DNA of 64,000 nucleotides from Glandiceps talaboti (Eukaryota > Hemichordata > Enteropneusta > Spengelidae): NCBI RefSeq assembly GCF_964340395.1, contig NC_135570.1, forward strand, positions 17,199,322 through 17,263,321, given 5' to 3'. The notes under the pieces are model-generated. The model searched no databases and was not told the origin of the DNA. It worked only from the letters and a program-made list of their open reading frames with translations. Shown here piece by piece: positions 38,001 through 44,500 of this stretch. The translations under genes were made by a program, and so were the position numbers. How positions within the stretch are numbered: position 1 is the stretch's first letter; every line of letters begins with the position of its first letter.

Positions 38001-39190
38001 GTTTGATGGGTATGAAAATATTAGATAATTTTCGTTTCGATTATAATTCAATAATTGGGAATTAGAATATACAATTTCTTATTTCAGTGACATTTTATCG
38101 AGTGTCACCTTAGTAGTGTCAGTTGACAACACACAACGGTATGTGTTTACATGCAAACGATCGTTGATCTTCTAGCTTACATGTACTAATACATCCATAA
38201 CTAGTCAAAGTTATAAACTAGATTCACAAAAAGTGCAATTTTGCACTTCCATTCAGCGAGGAGTATAGCGTATCACATGGAATTCACAAAATTCGACGGA
38301 CAAAAGTAACAAAACGTAATATGTTACATCTAATGTTAATGACAATAACTGTCACCTACAATTTACATTGACAACTGCATACATGCAATAAAAAAAATAC
38401 AAAGTCCTGTTATTCAGTTTTCGTGTTGTGAGATTGTCTGTGGGAGCTGTTTTCTACCCATTGAATAGTCACTGCCAGAGGAACTATCGTTACTGCTAGC
38501 TAAATCACACCATCAGATGTTAATGCTGGAGTGTATTGCTCTACGATTGAGGCATGTGACAAATATTCAACATCGTGTTCTGGCGAAAACCGGTTGAGAA
38601 GTTGACCTTCTGGCTCAGCCCTAATGGCTTTGCATGTAAAGATAAACTGAAGAGGACGATTGTGTTCCCGAAGTGACGTCACGATGTCCTATCCATATGC
38701 AAATGAAAGTACTTCCTGAGGTGCTCTGTGTGGCTGGACCTAGAGTGACTCATTTTTTACGCAATTTCTCACGTCAAAGCTATTCTATAATATCACAAAA
38801 CCCAATGTCCTTTATTTTTATGGCAAAATAAACATAATGACAAAAAAGTATCACCCTTTGCATGTACACTTTAATGTAAAGGTCCAAGTACATATTACAA
38901 TAGTTAGTATTGCAAGAAATGTCCCCATCTGTCAACTTTATAAAGTCCTTACAAATGAATTCTGTCTCTAACAATATTTTATATTTTTGTTGATACCAGT
39001 TCTAAGAAATAACCAATCAAGAAATACACACCTGTTTCTGTGCCTGTGCTTTTTGTTTTCTGGTAGGGTCCATTTGTTCTACAACCCATTTAATACCATA
39101 ATATGAACATACTCCAAATATAGCTAGACGTATCACTATGCCTGTTAGCTCTTGCCTTGATAAGGCCATACTTGCTCCTGCATTTGGCAT
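13901..39190 (-). CDS. ATAD1: ATAD1/Msp1 AAA ATPase, 8 coding exons, about 368 aa
   Basis: Outer-mitochondrial/peroxisomal membrane AAA ATPase that extracts mislocalised tail-anchored proteins (family knowledge). Exons in order of translation: 39190-39032, 35089-34870, 33602-33445, 29273-29124, 28233-28144, 27457-27407, 22744-22593, 14027-13901. All have GT-AG junctions and matching phases. N-terminal helix about 15-37, then DPTRKQK; linker with [12 protein letters not shown]; Walker A GPPGCGKT at 132-139; pore-loop region KWYGES; Walker B IIFIDE at 187-192; sensor-1 ATNR at 235-238; arginine fingers RR at 248-249; GYSGSDL at 292-298. Length is close to the 361 aa of the human protein and the order of motifs is the same. 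The last exon reads through a possible donor into the 34-bp array and stops at TAA 13903-13901. Introns are stuffed with arrays and mobile elements. Head to head with NOLC1. Confidence 0.95.
14272..15536 (-). repeat. 15-bp minisatellite (about 84 units), open on the minus strand for 440 codons
   Basis: Plus-strand unit GACGGACCTGTAGTA, with GACAGA, GATGGA, GGCGGA and CTGAAG variants and occasional 18-bp units carrying one extra TAG. All length changes are multiples of 3, so the minus strand stays open from an ATG at 15547 to a stop at 14225 and spells (Y)YYRSV repeats. The array is bracketed by a perfect 15-bp inverted repeat (14240-14254 and 15542-15556, AAATTGGAAATGAAT). It lies in ATAD1 intron 7. 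I treat it as a repeat, not a gene. Confidence 0.95.
15557..15997. other. Single-copy intronic sequence of ATAD1 intron 7
   Basis: Between the 15-bp and 35-bp arrays. Holds a short T8/GTGTGT run near 15894-15917. A 27-codon minus-strand open stretch at about 15560-15640 was tested as an exon and rejected on phase. Confidence 0.5.
15998..19819 (+). repeat. 35-bp minisatellite, about 108 units
   Basis: Unit: CACATTACTTGTGTTGTGTG followed by GTAATAATCAACAGT. A short 33-bp form lacks CA (ATCAAGTCAC instead of ATCAACAGTCAC). Other variants are TTGCGTTGTGTGATAATCATC, TTATGTGG and GTATGG. The TTGCG/ATAATCATC variant recurs as a linked haplotype. ATAD1 intron 7. Confidence 0.99.
19820..20500. other. 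Single-copy intronic sequence
   Basis: AT-rich stretch in ATAD1 intron 7. A plus-strand open frame of about 96 codons at 20138-20428 has no ATG start, no recognisable motif and ordinary AT-rich composition; not called. Confidence 0.5.
20501..22554 (+). repeat. 37-bp minisatellite, about 55 units, one HindIII site per unit
   Basis: Unit: AATAAGCTTGCTATGGACTG followed by GTCAATTCACTGAACTG, with AATTCAC/AATGCAC and GAATAAG/GAGTAAG/GATTAAG alternatives. The right end stops only 38 bp from the donor edge of ATAD1 exon 7. Confidence 0.99.
22593..22744 (-). CDS. ATAD1: ATAD1 exon 7 (sensor-2 / C-terminal helical domain)
   Basis: 152 bp. Acceptor TGTTATTTACAG, donor GAAAG|GTAAGA. Encodes [20 protein letters not shown] then [10 protein letters not shown], matching human VDLLEVAQETDGFSGSDLKEMCRDAA. 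Ends two bases into a codon that joins exon 8. Confidence 0.95.
22745..23291. other. Single-copy part of ATAD1 intron 6
   Basis: No exon, repeat array or element recognised. It leads directly into the 48-bp array. Confidence 0.5.
23292..25521 (+). repeat. 48/54-bp minisatellite interrupted by a mobile element
   Basis: Unit: TTAGCTATTATTTGGTTTGT, then CATATTTTATCTGCAATTCA, then TACTCAAA (48 bp). A block of 54-bp units (about 24460-24990) has TTTTAAATTGTCAT in place of TTTGTCAT. Both lengths are multiples of 3, so the plus frame is open from about 24120 to 25418 with no ATG start. Units left of 23419 and right of 24108 belong to the same array; a 690-bp element splits one unit. Confidence 0.97.
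23419..24108 (+). mobile_element. Helitron-like non-autonomous element, copy 1 (690 bp)
   Basis: Starts CAAGTCATTGAGAATGACAT, holds a poly-G tract (about 23676-23686), a GGAC/GGACA microsatellite (about 24020-24055) and ends with a GC-rich hairpin (24075-24105) running into CTAA. The interrupted minisatellite unit gives exact borders: host TTCAAA on the left and TTAGCTATT on the right, i.e. insertion between A and T with no duplication. CTRR end, 3' hairpin and A|T target are Helitron traits; the usual 5' TC is absent. A 2-bp AA duplication with a slightly shorter element is the alternative. Confidence 0.8.
25591..26511 (+). mobile_element. Pearl/HINE-like element, copy A
   Basis: Starts ACCAGATTTAAACTGAATGC. 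The middle has about five diverged repeats (about 110-150 bp) each with TTAATTATGCAAATTATTCA. Then ATTGAGCCAGTCGATTTTTA, an ACAGACAGACAC tract, and a 3' hairpin (26484-26507) of ACCTCCCGTA / TACGGGAGGT. Four other copies or fragments in this window share these ends. Left end, core repeats, GACA tract and right end is the layout described for pearl and Helentron-associated elements of bivalves and sea urchin. No coding capacity. Confidence 0.85.
26640..27335. repeat. 36-bp minisatellite, about 19 units, open in three frames
   Basis: Unit: ACCAGGGCCCTAACTACCAG followed by GATAGAGTATACATTA. Variants are GGGCCG/GGGTCC, AGAATA and ACACTAATC; two early units have a 6-bp insert (ATGTAC). ATG-started frames run across the array at 26610-27353 (+), 26708-27331 (+) and 27334-26624 (-). 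ATAD1 intron 6. Treated as a repeat. Confidence 0.97.
27407..27457 (-). CDS. ATAD1: ATAD1 exon 6 (51-bp microexon)
   Basis: Acceptor TGTTTTCATTTTCAG, donor GAATAT|GTATGT. Encodes [17 protein letters not shown], matching human ALKQREAILKLILKNEN. Phase 0 on both sides. Confidence 0.93.
27640..28090 (+). mobile_element. Decayed LINE (CR1/jockey-like) 3' coding fragment
   Basis: The plus frame reads [20 protein letters not shown], then [17 protein letters not shown] and LRVEQLK. This is the thumb/C-terminal pattern of non-LTR reverse transcriptases (L-H-L-Y-x-x-x-x-W, L-Q-x-x-Q-N). After a frameshift at about 27900 it continues [12 protein letters not shown] and [16 protein letters not shown]. 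Broken and non-functional, antisense in ATAD1 intron 5. Confidence 0.8.
28144..28233 (-). CDS. ATAD1: ATAD1 exon 5 (sensor 1, arginine fingers)
   Basis: 90 bp, phase 0/0. Acceptor CTTTATTTAG, donor [32 protein letters not shown] then [10 protein letters not shown]; near identical to human through the RRMP motif. Confidence 0.96.
28370..28808. repeat. 58-bp tandem repeat, about 7 units
   Basis: Unit: CTAATAGTTACTTTGACCAT, then ATATGGAGACACATCACCAT, then TGCTATGCCCATATGGGT. ATAD1 intron 4. Confidence 0.95.
28860..29070. repeat. 21-23-bp degenerate tandem repeat, about 9 units
   Basis: CTTTTTATCCTTATATGGAA with small length changes. It ends about 50 bp from the donor side of ATAD1 exon 4. Confidence 0.9.
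29124..29273 (-). CDS. ATAD1: ATAD1 exon 4 (Walker B)
   Basis: 150 bp, phase 0/0. Acceptor ATCATATTTAG, donor [32 protein letters not shown] carries the Walker B Asp/Glu pair; [19 protein letters not shown] is the conserved Msp1 block. Confidence 0.97.
29274..30879. other. ATAD1 intron 3, single-copy part
   Basis: No exon or array recognised. A short inverted pair (GTCTGTGGGGCC and TTAGACCCACAAAC) at about 30690-30736 could fold, and it lies next to a LINE remnant. Confidence 0.5.
30880..31170 (-). mobile_element. Decayed LINE reverse-transcriptase fragment
   Basis: The minus strand reads [20 protein letters not shown], then after a frameshift [20 protein letters not shown], an in-frame stop, and [18 protein letters not shown]. 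These are the finger/palm motifs of CR1/jockey-type reverse transcriptases (K-x-x-x-I-x-P-V-P-K; Q-F-A-Y-R-x-x-x-S-x-D-D-A). One frameshift and at least one stop: dead. Confidence 0.82.
31205..31562 (+). mobile_element. Pearl/HINE-like element, copy B (5'-truncated)
   Basis: Contains one core repeat, ATTGAGCCAGCCATTTTTAA, GACAGACA tracts and the 3' hairpin CTCCCGTACCCTCATGGGAG. Same family as 25591-26511 but lacks the left end. It directly follows the LINE fragment. Confidence 0.8.
31795..32232. repeat. About 70-bp degenerate tandem repeat, 5-6 units
   Basis: Units share GTTCTCTACCAGTGTGTTTG, TTAAGGGGGTAAGTAGGTAA and ACCTGTGTTCCCCTGTCATT. ATAD1 intron 3. Confidence 0.88.
32233..33444. other. 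ATAD1 intron 3, single-copy part with a small element fragment
   Basis: No exon or array found. A 34-bp scrap of the pearl/HINE-like family in minus orientation (TACCCTTACGGAAGGCATTC and AGTTTAAATCTGG) sits at 33101-33134. Confidence 0.5.
33445..33602 (-). CDS. ATAD1: ATAD1 exon 3 (Walker A, pore loop)
   Basis: 158 bp. Acceptor TATGTATTATAG, donor [32 protein letters not shown] then [20 protein letters not shown] and [13 protein letters not shown], nearly the human sequence. The first Gly codon is split from exon 2. Confidence 0.97.
33640..33840. repeat. 26-28-bp degenerate tandem repeat, about 7 units
   Basis: CATATTTGGGAATACATGTG followed by ATATATTC and variants, ATAD1 intron 2. It begins about 40 bp upstream of exon 3. 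Confidence 0.9.
33976..34534 (+). mobile_element. Helitron-like non-autonomous element, copy 2 (559 bp)
   Basis: Same family as 23419-24108, with the same start (CAAGTCATTGAGAATGACAT), poly-G (about 34119-34141, longer than in copy 1), internal homology and 3' hairpin before CTAA. It again lies between A (left) and T (right). It lacks the GGAC tract and part of the left region. Confidence 0.8.
34620..34775. repeat. 26-bp tandem repeat, about 6 units
   Basis: CACAGAATGGCTTGTACAAT followed by TCATGT or TCATTT, ATAD1 intron 2. Confidence 0.93.
34870..35089 (-). CDS. ATAD1: ATAD1 exon 2 (linker and N-terminal AAA)
   Basis: 220 bp. Acceptor TTTTATTTCAG, donor [31 protein letters not shown], then [20 protein letters not shown] and LLQPPKG; colinear with human ATAD1. 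Confidence 0.97.
35100..35689. other. ATAD1 intron 1, single-copy part
   Basis: No exon or array recognised. Confidence 0.45.
35690..35960 (+). repeat. Dispersed repeat family X, copy 1
   Basis: Shares GCCATGATCAAAG, then GGTAGCTTC/GTTAGCTTC ATAAAATATTTTCAGTACGA and TGAGAGT(C/T)GATTGTTTT with 62940-63210 and, inverted, with 43120-43310. No coding potential; class unknown. Confidence 0.65.
36200..36990 (-). mobile_element. LINE (CR1/jockey-like) reverse-transcriptase 3' half, degenerate
   Basis: Minus-strand open stretch of about 165 codons at 36700-36200: [20 protein letters not shown], then [34 protein letters not shown] and [14 protein letters not shown], the thumb and C-terminus of a non-LTR reverse transcriptase. 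Upstream (36915-36724) is [19 protein letters not shown]. Before that are GPILFIF and [10 protein letters not shown] in different frames, with FMHDTT where an active F-A-D-D-T core is expected. The stop codon at 36200 is likely the native ORF end. Inactive. ATAD1 intron 1, same strand. Confidence 0.88.
37299..37780 (+). mobile_element. Pearl/HINE-like element, copy C (core repeats deleted)
   Basis: Has the left end (ACCAGATTTAAACTGAATGC), about one core repeat, GACAGACA tract and the right hairpin. Its last 390 bp are almost identical to copy A, so it looks like an internally contracted version. Confidence 0.87.
37781..39031. other. ATAD1 intron 1, proximal part, with one exon-like minus-strand ORF
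   Basis: Mostly single-copy. At 38688-38500 (-) an acceptor-like ATGGATAG precedes [17 protein letters not shown] and about 45 more open codons to TAG, in phase 0. It would splice in frame to ATAD1 exon 1, giving a short membrane-anchored isoform, but I do not recognise the peptide. Confidence 0.3.
39032..39190 (-). CDS. ATAD1: ATAD1 exon 1 (coding part; membrane anchor)
   Basis: 159 bp from ATG, donor [32 protein letters not shown], then [17 protein letters not shown] and [13 protein letters not shown]; human has RLTIFGAVTYFTIKWMV and DPTRKQKVEAQKQ. A likely acceptor at CACACACAG|GTGTC (39199) puts a few 5' UTR bases in this exon. Confidence 0.93.
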
Positions 39191-39198
39191 ACTTGACA

Positions 39199-39774
<576 letters not shown>

Positions 39775-39889
39775 GACACTGAACTAGTTAGGTGGTTGAA
39801 TATGTATACACAGAAGAGTTGATTATACATTTGAAACAAGGTATTTCTGTGTTGTATTTCAACGGCTGTCATTTATTAACAGCCAAGAA

Positions 39890-40745
39890 AGCATGATATA
39901 TCAATGAGGTCGAGTAAGGACAAATCTGTTACAGTTCAATGCAGCTATTCTAGCAGAACTTGGAAGATACCCAGTACAGCTTGGTCGACAATTATATGTT
40001 TTTGTCACAGAACATTGAAGTTACCATTTGACAGACTATCTCATAAAGCACTAAACGACATAATAACCCTCCTGGAACATTGTGGAGTAAGCCTTCAGTA
40101 TTTGCATTGGAAAATGTATAAGTGATATATAGGGTATAATCTCTGAAAGGTGAACATTTTTGTGAATGGAAAAAACTTAGGACGTAGAGAAAATTTAACT
40201 CCAATATTTATTTTGAACCATATCTTGTCATTTTGAAAAGTTTTCAACTCCGACATTTTTACACAAAGTTTATATGCTCCTGTCATAAGTTAATGATCGA
40301 AATGGGTAGATATATAAATATACCAGTAGAAGACAGATTATGCTGTGTGTGTGACTCCAATGAAGTGGACTCTGAAGTTTATATTTTGATCAATTGCTCT
40401 GGGTACCATCAACAAAGACAGAGTTTCTCTTGAACAGTATCCACTATTTACTCTGATTTTATGGATAAGGATGACGAGACTAAATTCATCGTAATTATGT
40501 CAAGTATAGATAAAACTATTGTAGTGACGACTGCAAAATTCATAATAGATAATTTCAGGATCAGGGACAGTATTTGATTTCCTTTTTGTTTGCATTGTAG
40601 TCTTTATATATATTTATTTCTCAGCTGTTTTGTGCTTTTTGCTCACGTGACCTCCCTTATTCGTTCTTTATATATATTTTTAACCCTCCTCCGTGTATAA
40701 ACGGAGGTATGTTCCGTTATTGGAATAAAGAAAGACTATACTACT
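39890..40745 (+). mobile_element. LINE 3'-end fragment (CR1/L2-like)
   Basis: Plus-strand pieces in shifting frames: ILAELGRYPVQLGRQLYVF; LRHFYTKFICSCHKLMIEMG then RYINIPVEDRLCCVCDSNEV and VYILINCSGYHQQRQ, a Cys-rich motif common at the ORF end of invertebrate LINEs. The 3' region has a small hairpin (CTCCGTGTATAAACGGAG, about 40688-40705) and ends GGAATAAAGAAAGAC. Decayed. It lies in the putative 5' UTR intron of ATAD1. Confidence 0.75.
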
Positions 40746-40939
40746 ATACTGTTAAGTGTGATGAACTCTGCCTGAAGCCTGGATGCATATGCATACACAT
40801 GGCAACAGGAATATACAAAATGTATCTCGTGCATGACAATGTCAAACCTCAAGGTGAGAAAGAATTTTAATATCGTGAATATACGTAGTCAGTATATGTG
40901 CGATTGGTATTGTATGAAATATTGTATTGGTTTACTTAC

Positions 40940-41200
40940 GGTCTGACAGTGACACAGCTGTTGAAAATGCTTGTCAATATTGAGATACAACTCTGACTTC
41001 ACTTAATGTGCGATGACCCAATCCGGAAAGTTTGGGGGTACGAGGTGCGAAACGTTGGCGCACCACACCGGATGGAGCATGTGGAGTAGAAGATATCGGC
41101 ATGTCATATTCATAGGTACCAGTGATAGCGCCCTCAATACGTTTAAGTTGCACCATGGATCATCGAGATAGATCCATGTTTGCACACAATAAGTGTAATA
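40940..41200 (-). other. ATAD1: Candidate 5' non-coding exon of ATAD1
   Basis: A strong minus-strand donor CAGACC|GTAAGT at 40939 faces the CACACAG acceptor of exon 1. The segment is richer in CpG than its surroundings and holds ETS-like ATCCGGAAAG (41021-41030) and CACCGGATGG. A minus-strand open frame of about 60 codons here has no known match. Inferred only. Confidence 0.35.
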
Positions 41201-41480
41201 CGGTAATTGAAATTTGCGTTGGTAACAGGGAAATTACGTTTATGATGTCTTAAAAAGTGTGACACATATTACTTACAGATATTATATACTATACCTCTGC
41301 CAATATTTGATAGGAAAGCGGTGATTTCCGATAAAGTTACGCTACAGCATTTTGCTCTGAAGTAAATTTTAAGAAAGCTAGGTGGTCAAGGATACATCCG
41401 TCCATGTGCGATCGAACTGATCTAAGGGCGACTGTGTTCCATGCCTGTGAATGAAGAGTAACCTATAACTATCTGTCACA
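41100..41480. promoter_or_regulatory. Probable bidirectional promoter, ATAD1 / NOLC1
   Basis: The start codon of NOLC1 (41481) and the candidate first exon of ATAD1 diverge within about 0.5 kb, and the interval is repeat-free in a window full of repeats. No TATA box or initiator could be assigned with confidence. Confidence 0.45.
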
Positions 41481-41585
41481 ATGGAGTCCGATGGTTCCAG
41501 CTTTTTATATCCGTCTATTTACGGCTATCTACGTGAAAAGAAGTTGGACAAAGCAGCAAAATATTTTCAAAAGGAAACAGGAACG
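41481..41585 (+). CDS. NOLC1: NOLC1 exon 1 (LisH)
   Basis: 105 bp, 35 codons, donor [30 protein letters not shown] then [15 protein letters not shown], colinear with the human LisH start (LYPLVLGFLRDNQLSEVANKF). Confidence 0.9.
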
Positions 41586-44500
41586 GTAAGGATAGATACA
41601 CCATATGATGCGATGATGCGATGGTGATTACACAAGAAACGTCCACGACTAGCAGGGCGCGACGACGTGTCCTTGTGGGCCACGTGGGATGCAGAGAAGT
41701 TTAACCGAGTTCATTATTCCTATAACTTTTGAAACTGTAAATTGTTTCATGATACAAATTTAATAGAAAATGAGTTAATTTACGAGAGCAGCCTGGTTAT
41801 GTAGAGGTTTTCCTATGATCACTCCAGGTTTCCGTCAGTGTGTGAACTTAAGTTAAAATGACTACTGGTCATTAAGGACCGACATGTAGCAAATGCTGCT
41901 GGGGAAAACTGCTGGTCCATACTCAATGCAGTTCATGTTCACGACCTGTATCTACACCCCCCCCCCCCCCCATTTACAGATTAAATGATTTTGAACTTTA
42001 ATATGATACAACATATCTTTTGATATACTAAAGTAAAAGAGAGTACAACGAATTGTTTACTATCCACTATTCATAAAATTTCCACTCACAGAGTCAAAAA
42101 ATAACTTGGAAGTAAATTTTGGATTCACAACCAAGTAATTTTTGACTGTGAGTAGAGATTTTCATTTGTAACTATGAAAACAGAGACTATGAATATTCAT
42201 TCTCGCATATCTGTTCCTATAGACTATAGTGGTCTGATGAGTGGGTCATTGTATCCCTACTTATTTCTGAAATTATGTTACAAGACAAAACAAGAATGAT
42301 TTAGCTAAGAGTACATGTATGTGTAAAAGTGTTTAGTATACAGAATGTATTTAACATTTCAAATGTACAATCTTTGTCATAAAGGCTTAGCATTTGGGTG
42401 TTTAAGACACACACAATCATTGTTTGAAACACACACAATCCTTGTCCACCATAGAAATACATATCCATAGATTGTTGATAATATGGGTGAATGAATCAAT
42501 AAATCTACATTATCTGCAATCTCTAAGAGATCACAGTCCTCTCCTTCCTCTCTGTACGATTCACTAAATTCTGAATCACATAATCCAAAGTCAGATTCAT
42601 CGTCTGTGGCAACAGCTGATGTAGCTTCCAACTCTTAGCGAACGTAGACCTACAAATTCATCATAGCAGAAAGTTTTGTCGCATAACTATCCCTCTTGAA
42701 AACTGTGTATTCCCTTTATTTCAATTTCCATCCACACAGTGACACGGAGCGGTTTCGTCTTCCTTCAGTCTTTACAAATATGTACTGAAGCCCCCCCCCC
42801 CCCCCCCCCCCCATGAAGCCCTACCCGTATACCCTACATGTACAGTGGTGTATTGAGTATCGTCTCTGACCGTTTGTGTAAGAAATCTGACCATGATGAA
42901 GAGAACTATGGCTGAACATGTCTTACAGTGCGAGTTTTTTTGACGTGGGAGCGTGATATGGTAACTGTACTGTAATGTGTCATCCACTATGTACCCCGTG
43001 TTTGGCATGATGCAGTATTTTTCCAGATACAACAATGGCAACAAAAATGCAACATTTCTAAGTTTATACTTTGATTACAACATGACAGGACATACATTAT
43101 CATATGCATCAAATTGAAAGCAATCAGACTACACATTTTTTTTTACTGTTGTTACAAAAAAAAACTATCGTACTGAAGATATTTTACGAAGTGTACCTGC
43201 CTTCTTTATTAGTTAAAACGCCATTTTCAGAGTAGTTTATATGTTTTCCGTCAGTTTGTTTTTATCATGGCCACACACATGGGGAACTCCGGTAAATAGA
43301 CCATTACCCGTCTCGCGGAAGACGCCATTGAGTGCATAGCAACCACATTCGGGTGGTCAAGCTGAAGTGTCAACCGCTTAGCAACACCATTGTTCTCGAC
43401 GATCATGGAAGTATACTTCCATGGTATGATAGATCAAGGGAAGCAAACTTTTAAAGTATGGTTGTAAAAACGATGTGCGTATGTACAATTCATAACTAGC
43501 CGTCAGACGTGACGGTGATTTTTGGCCGTCTGGGCGCAGGTGAAGAGCGGTTGAGATTGACAGTTTCAACATGAACTTGAAAATATTACTAGAGTTGGAT
43601 CCACTCGAGGATCGCAGGCCCTATGGTTGAAAACTTGCATGTCAGGTCGCGAATATTGTATTCCTATTTTTAAACAACGTCTAAAATTTGATACAATGTC
43701 ATAACTTTTCCATAGACTTTTATACGTCGCGTAGCGTCGTCTAAAAACCAACACAACAACAACGTGTACGCGATCACTTTACTGTATAACGTGCTGTTAA
43801 TAGTTGGCAATGATGTAATTCTTAGTCCGTAATTCGTCAGCTAAATTCGTCAGGGTCCGCTAAAAACTTTGAAATCGGTTGAGAATTTTTTTCGCTGTCT
43901 TTGATTTTATCATATACATTTATAAATGAGCTATATATATGCATTTAAAATTAAAATTTAGAGATACTATGTCGTTTTATTTTACGAATTTGGACTATGA
44001 GTTCTACAACATGTTCATCGAACTCAAGTATAAACATGGCTGACACGTACACGTGTTTCACGCATCGCCGGTGATTCCCAATTCTAGTTCCTGACGATCA
44101 TATTCCGATTTTACTCTAAGTTATCTTCATACAGTACTAGTCTAGTTCATGACGACCGTATTCTGATTTTACTCTACGTTATTAAGGTAGGGTAAAATTG
44201 GAATGCGGTCGTTGGGAACTAGACTGGTAGATATTGTATTAAGATAACATGTGGTAAAATCGGAATACGATTGTCAGGAACTGACTATGATTTCCCGATC
44301 TGTGACGATAATTAAGAACTTTTCAATTCTGAACTCTAGGACCGAAACGGGACATTGGCACTCTAAAAATGTGTAAGACTTTTAGCTTTCGTCCGTATTT
44401 GTCAACAGCGTAAATGTCAACGGTTCATAAGGGCTTACGACTGGTGGATGTGTAGTACTACGCCACACTTCATGTGCATTGTATTCTAATATACTTATAT

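Noticed and set aside
40974-41185. 60-codon ORFs in the ATAD1 upstream exon as extra coding sequence
   Set aside because: ATAD1 exon 1 already gives the full N-terminus seen in the family; a stop lies before the donor, so at most this is an upstream ORF.
42377-42631. Acidic minus-strand ORF in NOLC1 intron 1
   Set aside because: No ATG, in-frame stop just upstream, low complexity. Could be an exon of an unknown gene but nothing supports it.
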